This document shows, one piece after another, positions 1 to 6,808 of a stretch of DNA of 46,823 bases. Source of the DNA: Lutibacter sp. GTDB taxonomy: Bacteria; Bacteroidota; Bacteroidia; Flavobacteriales; Flavobacteriaceae. Both the position numbers and the translations under genes were made by a program. Position 1 is the stretch's first letter, and the number at the start of each line of letters is the position of its first letter. The stretch is taken from contig DAIDMK010000021.1 in assembly GCA_027449025.1 (NCBI GenBank), positions 1-46,823 of the forward strand, written 5' to 3'. A model generated the notes under the pieces. The model ran no database searches. It had not been told where the DNA came from and worked only from the letters and a program-made list of their open reading frames with translations.

Positions 1-42
1 AACTAAAGATACAAAAAACTAATAAAACTTCCAAATAAATGT

Positions 43-76
43 ACAAAAAAAACCGTCTCTAGTTGTGAGACGGCTT
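43..76. terminator. Rho-independent terminator hairpin
   Basis: A 7-bp stem CCGTCTC/GAGACGG (53-59 with 67-73) encloses a 7-nt loop. An A-run precedes it and a weak T-rich stretch follows. Read on the minus strand it has the better T-tract, but no minus-strand gene lies to its right. It may therefore end a plus-strand gene that lies off the left edge, or be bidirectional. Confidence 0.6.
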
Positions 77-117
77 CCATGTTCTTTTGGTATTTAATTT
101 ATTTGTTATTAAACTAA

Positions 118-606
118 ATGAAATATTATATGAAATTTTTAAAATCAATTTTCAGCATTTTATTGCTCACCACAACCATTTCGAATGCCCAAAATAACGT
201 AACTAAAATTACCGTAGATGGTGATGTATATTACCTTACAACAGATATTGGCTACAATCTGGTTGGTAAATATTTGAATGAAAATGGTAGTTACGACTAT
301 AAAACCAATACAACATCTACCGAGCCCATTGCTGTATTAAATGCAGATGGAACAGGGCTTTGGCAGAACTATGGCACCTCAAAAGGTAAAATGATATGGG
401 GGGTTGAATGTAATGAAGATGGCAGCCATAAAAAAATTGAAACAGATTATGGTGCTGTTTATTTACTATGGTATATGATGAAAGAACAATTAATCTTTAA
501 TGGAAAACTTGAAGGAAAAGTTGACGTATGGGATGCAGTTCAGTTATCTATTAAATTTAAGGAAGGTAAGATTTACATTTTAGGAGAACGTTCAAAAGCG
601 TTTTGA
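118..606 (+). CDS. small secreted protein, unknown function
   Basis: The product has 162 residues. An N-terminal signal peptide (Lys-rich start, hydrophobic core around residues 8-20) ends in SNAQ, a typical flavobacterial signal peptidase I site, so export to the periplasm or outside is likely. The mature part is Gly/Asn/Tyr-rich and looks like a small beta-rich domain; I recognise no family. A second ATG four codons in (130) is an equally good start. It is the first of a run of seven similar-sized secreted proteins on this strand. Function unknown. Confidence 0.7.
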   Translation: MKYYMKFLKSIFSILLLTTTISNAQNNVTKITVDGDVYYLTTDIGYNLVGKYLNENGSYDYKTNTTSTEPIAVLNADGTGLWQNYGTSKGKMIWGVECNEDGSHKKIETDYGAVYLLWYMMKEQLIFNGKLEGKVDVWDAVQLSIKFKEGKIYILGERSKAF

Positions 607-702
607 TTAAAACAGGTGCATTGCTCAAAATTTATTAAAAGAAATTTTGGCAAACACTATTTTTTTAACAGTTGTTAGCCTGTCATTTATTAATCTTCTA
701 TT

Positions 703-1335
703 ATGAACGTTTTAAGGAGTAAACTTTTCATATTCTTCACAATCACTTTATTAAGCATAACATTAGAGGCTCAAAATGAACACAGTATTGTTGGGCGATG
801 GCAATTACAAAAAATAAGTTTCAAAAAAACAAATGCCGATAATTCTAATGACAAAGAATTATTCCTCAATAATTTTAAAGCGGCATTATATTTAGAACTC
901 ACCGAGGAGCAACGAATAAATTTTGACGATTTGGAGTGTATGAATACTCAGGCTGAAACTTTGCGAGACAACTACTATCAATCAACAATTGATTTTAAAG
1001 CGAATGGCTCTTTTTACAATACTTCACAATATCTGGATAAAGTACTTTCCGGGGAATATCTGTTAGATAAGAAGAAGCTACTTCTGGAATGGGAAACTAG
1101 TGACAAAAATGAATTGAAGATTGTAAAACTTACGGCTGATGCGCTTGTTTTGAAGGATGGCAAATTGAAAGTCAACTACTATTATAACAGACTACCACAA
1201 AAGGAAATCGATAAACTATCAGCAAGATTTAAAAAAGAAAAAGAATTAGAATGCACCAAGCCAGATAAGGTAAGAATTGAGGCTGAAAAAACTGAAAAAG
1301 AGAAATTGAAATCTAAAACATCTATCCACAATTAA
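703..1335 (+). CDS. secreted lipocalin-like small protein
   Basis: The product has 210 residues. The signal peptide ends in LEAQ at about residue 24. Just after it comes an IVGRWQL motif, which resembles the GxW start of lipocalin-like and calycin-type barrels in Bacteroidota. The rest alternates short hydrophobic strands, with phrases such as a GEYLLDKKKLLLEW segment, as expected of a small beta barrel. The last 35 residues are highly charged (Lys/Glu) and probably disordered. The barrel assignment is inference from one motif; the ligand is unknown. Confidence 0.65.
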   Translation: MNVLRSKLFIFFTITLLSITLEAQNEHSIVGRWQLQKISFKKTNADNSNDKELFLNNFKAALYLELTEEQRINFDDLECMNTQAETLRDNYYQSTIDFKANGSFYNTSQYLDKVLSGEYLLDKKKLLLEWETSDKNELKIVKLTADALVLKDGKLKVNYYYNRLPQKEIDKLSARFKKEKELECTKPDKVRIEAEKTEKEKLKSKTSIHN

Positions 1336-1382
1336 TGCTACGACTATAATAAAAAAATATTTATTTAATTAAAATTACATAT

Positions 1383-1883
1383 ATGAAAAACCTACTTACA
1401 ATTTGCCTTATAATGGCAACAACATTTAGTGTAAATGCACAGAATGACAAACCTACTAAAGGAGAAGTTATCGATTTTATGACTTCTGTATTAAATGGTT
1501 CTAAAGGTACAGAAATGGCAGATAATTACTTTATTAATAGAATCGAATTTGATGGTAATAAATACTCTTATTCGTGTGGAAAGAAAATGGGATATACTGG
1601 TTTTACTACAGAATCAATAAATATACCGTGGAACGAATTTAAAGAATTTGATTCGGACTATGAAGTTACTAATGATATTATTAGTGTAAGGCTTAAGTTT
1701 TACATAAAAGTAGTGGGAGCCTTATACTTAAATGCCGGAAATGGCAATACTAGTAGAAGTGACACTTATCAAGATGGTTTTGTGATGATAATCCCAGCTA
1801 TAAAAGTAGAGAGCTTTAAAAAGGGAATTAGGAGATTAGTGGAAATTGCAAAAGAAGAAAATAAAGACCCATTTCGGAACTAA
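1383..1883 (+). CDS. small secreted protein, unknown function
   Basis: The product has 166 residues with a clear signal peptide ending in VNAQ at residue 20. The mature protein starts with an acidic helix-like stretch and ends with a charged helix; a Gly/Asn/Ser-rich loop lies near residue 120. I recognise no catalytic motif or family. It follows the previous gene by 47 nt and precedes the next by 57 nt, in the same orientation, so co-transcription is possible. Confidence 0.65.
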   Translation: MKNLLTICLIMATTFSVNAQNDKPTKGEVIDFMTSVLNGSKGTEMADNYFINRIEFDGNKYSYSCGKKMGYTGFTTESINIPWNEFKEFDSDYEVTNDIISVRLKFYIKVVGALYLNAGNGNTSRSDTYQDGFVMIIPAIKVESFKKGIRRLVEIAKEENKDPFRN

Positions 1884-1940
1884 TTTTAAAACAAAATAAC
1901 TTATAAATAAAACATTTTTTAATTTAAAATTCTAATAATC

Positions 1941-2399
1941 ATGAAAAAATCAATCTTTTTAACAATTGTTATTACAACGTCAATCATTTGTATGTCATTT
2001 ACTAAAGAACTAAAAATTGCAACAAGCAATCAAATTATGTTATATGGCATTGCATATACTAAACAATGTAATTCGGAAGTGTATAGAACCTACACAACCA
2101 AACTTATAGACGCTGACGATTATTATGAAGAGAAGGAAAAAATGGAATCGTATTTAGAAAACGGATATCCAAACTCATCAAGAGTAAAGGTTTCTTCGTC
2201 TAAATTTGATTTTGGTACAAGTGCAACTAATATGTGTATTATTAAATGGACAAAAAAAAACAATGATTGTTATTACGATGTATTATATGTAGCTTTTGGC
2301 ACTAGCCAGCAAGATGCATATAGCAGAGCAGAAAAACAAAAGAACAGTTATGGCGGTGTAAATGCGAATTATATGATTCTAGATCAAAAATATTGGTAA
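1941..2399 (+). CDS. small exported protein, unknown function
   Basis: The product has 152 residues. A hydrophobic N-terminal segment (residues 3-18) suggests export, but unlike its neighbours it lacks the Ala-Gln cleavage motif. Three cysteines follow in the mature part and could form a disulphide. A run of nine A's (about 2252-2260) lies inside the coding region and is a possible slippage site. The next gene starts seven bases after its stop, which suggests a shared transcript. No family recognised. Confidence 0.6.
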   Translation: MKKSIFLTIVITTSIICMSFTKELKIATSNQIMLYGIAYTKQCNSEVYRTYTTKLIDADDYYEEKEKMESYLENGYPNSSRVKVSSSKFDFGTSATNMCIIKWTKKNNDCYYDVLYVAFGTSQQDAYSRAEKQKNSYGGVNANYMILDQKYW

Positions 2400-2406
2400 T
2401 AAAAAG

Positions 2407-2865
2407 ATGAATAAATTAGGACTTCTTCTATTTTTCTTATTTTGTGCTTTTACTCTAAAAGCACAGAACACAAAAAATAGTTCCATAACCTACATCCAGG
2501 ATTATTATACCGATTTTTCAACAGGCTATGATTTTGACGGTAAGTATATTACACTTTCTGACAATTACAAAGCAGCATTTTATGGTTCCATCTTCACATT
2601 GACATTTGATAGTATTATTGAAAACAAAAGCTTAAAGAAACAGACCATAACCATCAACCTAAAGGATATTGTAAGCATAGAGCCTAATGGTACAGACGTG
2701 GTAGAAATTTTTGGCAATGACCCACTCATAGTCCCAATTTCTGGGAAATTGGCATTTTTAACCGCAAATGAATCTTTCAACATCAATATCTATTATGAAG
2801 TGGATGAAGATGTTGAACAAACTGAAATTTATAAAGCGTTTTTAGAATTGATAAAAACGCTATAA
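2407..2865 (+). CDS. small secreted protein with a decayed paralogue nearby
   Basis: The product has 152 residues, with a signal peptide ending in LKAQ at about residue 20. Its C-terminus (INIYYE, then DVEQT, IYKAF and a final LIKT) is matched by a short open stretch at 5064-5159. A second copy of this gene family therefore once existed about 2.3 kb downstream and now survives only as its tail. The gene starts seven bases after the preceding stop. The function is unknown. The copy-number change suggests this family is under duplication and loss. Confidence 0.65.
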   Translation: MNKLGLLLFFLFCAFTLKAQNTKNSSITYIQDYYTDFSTGYDFDGKYITLSDNYKAAFYGSIFTLTFDSIIENKSLKKQTITINLKDIVSIEPNGTDVVEIFGNDPLIVPISGKLAFLTANESFNINIYYEVDEDVEQTEIYKAFLELIKTL

Positions 2866-2910
2866 AATTATAAATGTTAAAAACGCAAAGCAATTATAAA
2901 AATATTTTAA

Positions 2911-3351
2911 ATGAGCCAAAGCAACCGCTTTCAAGACGAAAATCTCACCCTAAACGATTTCTATCAAGAAACTTGTGTAATTTGTCCATCCTGCGAAAAA
3001 AAAGCTATAGCTAAAGTAAACTTCGAGAATAAAACAGCTCGGCTATTTTGTGTGCATTGTGGTTATAATAAAGAAACCTCGACCGCATTAATAACAAATG
3101 GAAGTGTAGAAATGGCAGCCCATCAATATTTTAAGGCAGAACTTTGGCTAAAAGCCTCTTTCAAGAATGAAATTTTTTGGGCGTTCAATAACAAACATCT
3201 GGAGTATTTGGAGCGTTACATTAGTGCCATCTTGAGAGAACATAAAGCTAGAACTGGTTTTACACTTTTAGAAAAATTGCCAAAATTTTACCATGAAGCA
3301 AAGAACAGAGAAGATTTGTTGAGAATTATTACAAAATTGAAAAAAAAATGA
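2911..3351 (+). CDS. zinc-ribbon protein
   Basis: The product has 146 residues and no signal peptide, so it is probably cytoplasmic, in contrast to most neighbours. Residues 25-50 hold two knuckles, C25-P-S-C28 and C47-V-H-C50, the pattern of a TFIIB-type zinc ribbon; C22 may also take part. The C-terminal half is predicted helical (LWLKASF, LREHKA, LLEKLPKFYHEA, then a Lys-rich end). From memory, similar zinc-ribbon proteins occur near immunity-like gene arrays in Bacteroidota, but that link is an inference. The partner or ligand is unknown. Confidence 0.7.
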   Translation: MSQSNRFQDENLTLNDFYQETCVICPSCEKKAIAKVNFENKTARLFCVHCGYNKETSTALITNGSVEMAAHQYFKAELWLKASFKNEIFWAFNNKHLEYLERYISAILREHKARTGFTLLEKLPKFYHEAKNREDLLRIITKLKKK

Positions 3352-3499
3352 AATAAATAAGGAATGATGAACTGTCCAAAAAATTAGAAAAAAAATAAGG
3401 CAACGGTATTACCGCATCGAAAACGAATAAATACGAACCTATTAGATAATAATTTAAACAATAAAAACTAAACAACACCTAACTTTTATATTAATAATC

Positions 3500-4522
3500 A
3501 TGAAAAAACTACACATACTTTGCCTATTTGTTTTAACGGCATTTACAATAAATGCTCAAGAAATAGTTGATTTAAAAACTTATGAAGAAAACGGAAAAGT
3601 CGGAATATTAGATGAAAAAGGGAGAAAAATTACAACAGCAAAGTATGATAAACAGATACAATTTGGCGAAAATAAATATGACTTTGGCGCTACTTTTTAT
3701 GAAGGTCTTTGCAGTGTATTTATAAATAACAAAATGGGTTTTATAAACAAAAATGGTAAAGAAATAACTCCTATTGAATTTTCTTATGTTCATGAATTTA
3801 CAGTTGATGGGTTAGCAGCAGTTAAAAAAGATGGAAAATGGGGTTTTGTCGATAAAAAAGGAAAACAGATTGTTCCTATTATTTATAATAAGGTTTTTGA
3901 TTTTAAAGAAGGAAAAGCTCTGGTGGTTCTTGACAAAAAAATTTATTTTGTTGATGTGAAAGGAGAAAAAATCAACAATCCTAACTATAGTCTTTATAAT
4001 AAATATGAAGAAGGGAAGCTTGCCATAATTCTAAATAACATTGACCAATTTGGATTTTTGGGTACGGATAATATTTATCCCAATTTCTATGATGAAATGT
4101 CTTTTTTTAATGAAGCAGACTACATTTTTGTGAAATTGAAAAATAAAATTGGAATTATTAATTTGAAGGCAAAAGAAATTATTCCACCAATTTATGATGA
4201 ATATGGCGGTTTTGATGGAAAATATTTTTACTTATGGAAAAATAACAAAAAAGGCATTATAAATACTGAAGGTGAAATAATTAGTCCTTTTGTATATGAT
4301 ACATTATATCCTTTTAATGATGGCTTAGCACGAGTAAGACTTGATGTAATTTTATTTCCAGATAAGAATAAAGATGATAGATGGGGATATATCAATGAAA
4401 ATGGTAAAGAAGTAATTCCGCGTATTTATGATTTTGCTTTTGATTTCGAAAATGGAAAAGCAAGAGTAATAATTAAAGGTCGTGAATTTTACATAGACAA
4501 AACAGGAAAAGAAATTAAATAA
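3500..4522 (+). CDS. secreted WG-repeat protein
   Basis: The product has 340 residues with a signal peptide ending in INAQ at residue 20. The mature protein is almost wholly made of WG-type repeats, about eight copies of a unit like GxxGfIdkkGkeIiPxxYD; examples begin near residues 33, 79, 112, 218, 251 and 295. A partial ninth copy ends the chain. Such repeats form a beta-propeller or solenoid used for protein binding. Family members are often found in surface or immunity-like settings; the partner here is unknown. Confidence 0.85.
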   Translation: MKKLHILCLFVLTAFTINAQEIVDLKTYEENGKVGILDEKGRKITTAKYDKQIQFGENKYDFGATFYEGLCSVFINNKMGFINKNGKEITPIEFSYVHEFTVDGLAAVKKDGKWGFVDKKGKQIVPIIYNKVFDFKEGKALVVLDKKIYFVDVKGEKINNPNYSLYNKYEEGKLAIILNNIDQFGFLGTDNIYPNFYDEMSFFNEADYIFVKLKNKIGIINLKAKEIIPPIYDEYGGFDGKYFYLWKNNKKGIINTEGEIISPFVYDTLYPFNDGLARVRLDVILFPDKNKDDRWGYINENGKEVIPRIYDFAFDFENGKARVIIKGREFYIDKTGKEIK

Positions 4523-4657
4523 AACCAAGATAAAAAAAACAAATCTATCTTATTAATAATTTGTATTTTTTTTATACAATATGTATTAGTCAGAATAATG
4601 AAAAAATTGAGAAAACCTATTGCTAGAATAGGCAATTAAAGAAAATAAAAAATAATT

Positions 4658-5062
4658 ATGAAACAAAAAATTTCCCTTGTAATCCTATGCTTAATTGCTT
4701 GTACACTATCCGCTCAAACACTCTCGTCTGATGGTTATACTGTCACTATCAATAATGTTAAATCAGAAACAGGAACAATGAATATGGGTGGTACAACTTA
4801 CAATTACAAAGAATATACAGGCAATTATGTCATAGAAAAAGATGGCCTAAAAATAGCCAAACAAAGCTTTAGTTCACTTCAATTAAATGATGGCGCTGTA
4901 AATGTAAATATCAAGAATAAAGCTGGAAATGGCAATACAATTACCTATGATTATAGTACAAAAAGAATGGAATATCAATACAATAAATTTAAGATTAAAA
5001 AACCAAAAAACACAAATGATATCATCTTGAATGCTATTCTAATTTATGCTAAAGCAGATTAA
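4658..5062 (+). CDS. small secreted protein, unknown function
   Basis: The product has 134 residues with a signal peptide ending in LSAQ at about residue 20. The mature chain is rich in Thr, Asn, Tyr and Gly with alternating strand-like segments and no cysteine. I recognise no family. Its last codons overlap, in another frame, the start of the paralogue-tail remnant at 5046-5159. The 3' end of this gene may thus be a recombination junction that gave it its present stop codon; this is inference. Confidence 0.6.
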   Translation: MKQKISLVILCLIACTLSAQTLSSDGYTVTINNVKSETGTMNMGGTTYNYKEYTGNYVIEKDGLKIAKQSFSSLQLNDGAVNVNIKNKAGNGNTITYDYSTKRMEYQYNKFKIKKPKNTNDIILNAILIYAKAD

Positions 5063-5159
5063 AAACACAATAAACATCTATTATGAATTGTATAAAGATG
5101 TGGAACAAACTGATATTTACAAGGCCTTTAAAAAATTAATTGAAACCTATAAAAACTAA
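5046..5159 (+). pseudogene. tail remnant of a paralogue of the 2407-2865 gene
   Basis: From 5064 to the TAA at 5157-5159 the reading frame encodes about 31 residues that match the C-terminus of the gene at 2407-2865: INIYYE is identical, DVEQT is identical, then IYKAF and a final LI-T segment. The upstream part of the gene is gone. An ATG at 5046 stays in frame but lies inside the preceding gene, so a 37-residue product is possible but unlikely. I read this as the leftover of a deleted duplicate. Confidence 0.7.
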
Positions 5160-5163
5160 AATT

Positions 5164-5688
5164 ATGAAAAAAATAGTATTGATTTTATTCTTGTTTGCAA
5201 ATGGATTATTTGCTCAAAACAACACAAAAACGATTAGCAGCGATTGGATAACATTCAAAAATCCTTATGATGCACTGCAGATACGCTACAAATTAGAAAA
5301 AACAGAAGAAAATATTGGTTATTATCAAGTTCAATTTAGAATAAACTATGATGAACCCTCCCTCTGTAAAGATACTCGTTGTTTGGGTTATGCTTTATGC
5401 TTTGGGTACCCAATGCTAAATGATAAAGATGCTAATTATCTGCATTACAAATTTTATTTTCCATACAAAGAAATTTATACCGTGCCAGAGTTGATTCCAA
5501 TTAAATTATCATTGCCAGATGGCTCTAAAAGAATGTTGAGACAAGATGGATTTTATTACACCGTAAAAGATGGAACTGATGAAATAGATCTTCAATACTA
5601 CTTTATAAAATCGGCCAGTTCAATATTAGAGGGTTCTCCAATAAAATTTAATAACTTTATTGAATCAAAAGCGATAATTTTAAAATAA
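5164..5688 (+). CDS. small secreted protein, unknown function
   Basis: The product has 174 residues. The start is set at the ATG at 5164, which begins a good signal peptide (MKKIVLILFLF, ending LFAQ). An upstream in-frame TTG at 5140 would add eight residues that overlap the remnant at 5046-5159 and spoil the signal peptide. The mature part has a cysteine cluster (CKDTRCLGYALC, around residues 62-73) that may form a disulphide or bind metal. The next gene begins one base after its stop, so the two are probably co-translated. No family recognised. Confidence 0.65.
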   Translation: MKKIVLILFLFANGLFAQNNTKTISSDWITFKNPYDALQIRYKLEKTEENIGYYQVQFRINYDEPSLCKDTRCLGYALCFGYPMLNDKDANYLHYKFYFPYKEIYTVPELIPIKLSLPDGSKRMLRQDGFYYTVKDGTDEIDLQYYFIKSASSILEGSPIKFNNFIESKAIILK

Positions 5689-5689
5689 A

Positions 5690-6211
5690 ATGAACCTCTC
5701 AAAAGAAGAAAAAAAATTCTGGCAACTACATTTTCGCATTGAAAAACTGGAAGCTATTCCTAAAGAATGGACTACATTTAAAAGAATAGATTCTGAAGAA
5801 GATGACGATTTCTTCTATTTTCTTAGCTTGCGGGTTGCTTCCATTTTAGAAATTCATCTAAAACAAACTTTAGTTACTGATGAAGGCATCAAGCATATCA
5901 GCAAATTCAAGGATTTGGAAATTTTGTATTTAAAAAAGCACAACAAAATCACAAAAGAAAGCATTCCGTATTTCAATGAAATGAAATCTTTACAAAGTTT
6001 AAACATCACCAAAACAAAAATTACATTAACAGATTTATGTAAAAGTTTAAACAATCAAAATCTAAAAGAAGTATTTATATCTTCAGAAGATAGTGAAGAC
6101 ATAGTAGAAAAAGCATTTGTGTTAAAAGAAAGAATGCCTAATTGCAATGTCTATCTGGATACTTCCTTTAAAACTGATGTTTTTGGAAATCCAATAAAAC
6201 CAATATTTTAA
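5690..6211 (+). CDS. LRR-like cytoplasmic protein
   Basis: The product has 173 residues and no signal peptide. Residues 60-120 read as two or three leucine-rich-repeat units: TDEGIKHISKFKDLEILYL, then ITKESIPYFNEMKSLQSLNI, then a degenerate third. This D/E-G-I-x-x-I/L pattern is that of the short LRR variants seen in bacterial proteins. The N-terminal 55 residues are charged and helical. It follows the secreted protein at 5164 with a one-base gap, so it may be a cytoplasmic partner or simply co-transcribed. Function unknown. Confidence 0.65.
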   Translation: MNLSKEEKKFWQLHFRIEKLEAIPKEWTTFKRIDSEEDDDFFYFLSLRVASILEIHLKQTLVTDEGIKHISKFKDLEILYLKKHNKITKESIPYFNEMKSLQSLNITKTKITLTDLCKSLNNQNLKEVFISSEDSEDIVEKAFVLKERMPNCNVYLDTSFKTDVFGNPIKPIF

Positions 6212-6358
6212 AATCTTCTTTTATATTGGTATGAAACCACATATTGAGCGCTCTATTTTCAATGGAACTGGGCCTATTATCCAACCGAAAGAAAAGATGA
6301 AGTTTCTCCTTGGGCAGAAGCATTTGTGAATGCTGGGAAGTGGTTGGAAAACAAATAA
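6212..6358 (+). pseudogene. 3' remnant of a lost gene, copy 1
   Basis: After the LRR gene the same frame continues through an in-frame TGA at 6245 and then reads 36 codons rich in Trp, Tyr and Pro (WNWAYYPTE, then SPWAEAFVNAGKWLENK) to the TAA at 6356. There is no start codon. The composition is that of a real protein C-terminus. A diverged second copy of this tail lies at 6592-6660. The terminator at 6385 fits the end of the original gene. Family not recognised. Confidence 0.6.
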
Positions 6359-6384
6359 TTAACCGTTTTAAATGGCTAAAGTCT

Positions 6385-6416
6385 AAAAAGGATTTTATTT
6401 TTGTGAAATCCTTTTT
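6385..6416 (+). terminator. Rho-independent terminator
   Basis: An 11-bp perfect stem AAAAAGGATTT/AAATCCTTTTT has a 10-nt loop. It lies 26 bases after the stop of the gene-tail remnant at 6212-6358 and before the duplicated acyl-CoA synthetase 5' end. Confidence 0.65.
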
Positions 6417-6447
6417 ATTTGCTATTTTGCCCTACCAATATAATTTT

Positions 6448-6519
6448 ATGACGAAACAAATTACACGTTTATTTGATTTTACTTACCATCAATTGGCTAC
6501 AAAATCACTGCAAAAGTAA
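6448..6519 (+). pseudogene. duplicated N-terminal fragment of the acyl-CoA synthetase gene
   Basis: The ATG at 6448 opens 23 codons that begin MTKQITRLFDFTYHQL. This closely matches the first residues of the intact synthetase at 6809 (MSIKITRLFDFAYYQL), including about 20 nearly identical bases (attacacgtttatt-gatttt). It then runs into a stop. The fragment is a truncated duplicate of the 5' end of the downstream gene and is not expected to be functional. Confidence 0.75.
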
Positions 6520-6591
6520 TTTTACAAAACTATGAATACTTTTACCTTAAAATCTACAAGAATTAATTTTAACGAGTAGCTCAGGAATTGA

Positions 6592-6660
6592 AAAGAACAC
6601 AAGGTTTTGCCTTGGGCAGAAGGTTTTATAGTTGCTTTTATTAGAATAAAAAACAAATAA
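6592..6660 (+). pseudogene. 3' remnant of the lost gene, copy 2
   Basis: This stretch reads VLPWAEGF and ends in NK followed by TAA at 6658. It parallels VSPWAEAF...ENK and the stop of copy 1 at 6212-6358. At DNA level CCTTGGGCAGAAG is identical in both, as is the AAACAAATAA end. An in-frame stop lies just upstream (6589). With the synthetase fragment at 6448 it shows that the unit [gene tail + synthetase 5' end] was duplicated in tandem and one copy decayed. Confidence 0.55.
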
Positions 6661-6808
6661 TGCATAAATTTATTTCAAAATCCTGTTTTTAAATAAAATT
6701 TTCAGTCTTTTATTTTAGTTAATGCTATTTTATTGCTTATGTGATTACATTGCTTGTAAAATCATATTAATTTTTATAATTTTCACAAAATAATAATAAT
6801 AGTTAAAG

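Noticed and set aside
2252-2260. A9 run inside the small exported-protein gene, as a phase-variation switch
   Set aside because: A-runs of this length are common in such AT-rich genes, and nothing else supports a switch here, unlike the dnaX case.
6310-6519. Open frame of 69 codons between the LRR gene and the acyl-CoA synthetase
   Set aside because: It fuses, in one frame, part of a gene-tail remnant read out of frame, a terminator and the duplicated synthetase start. The parts are explained separately as pseudogene pieces.
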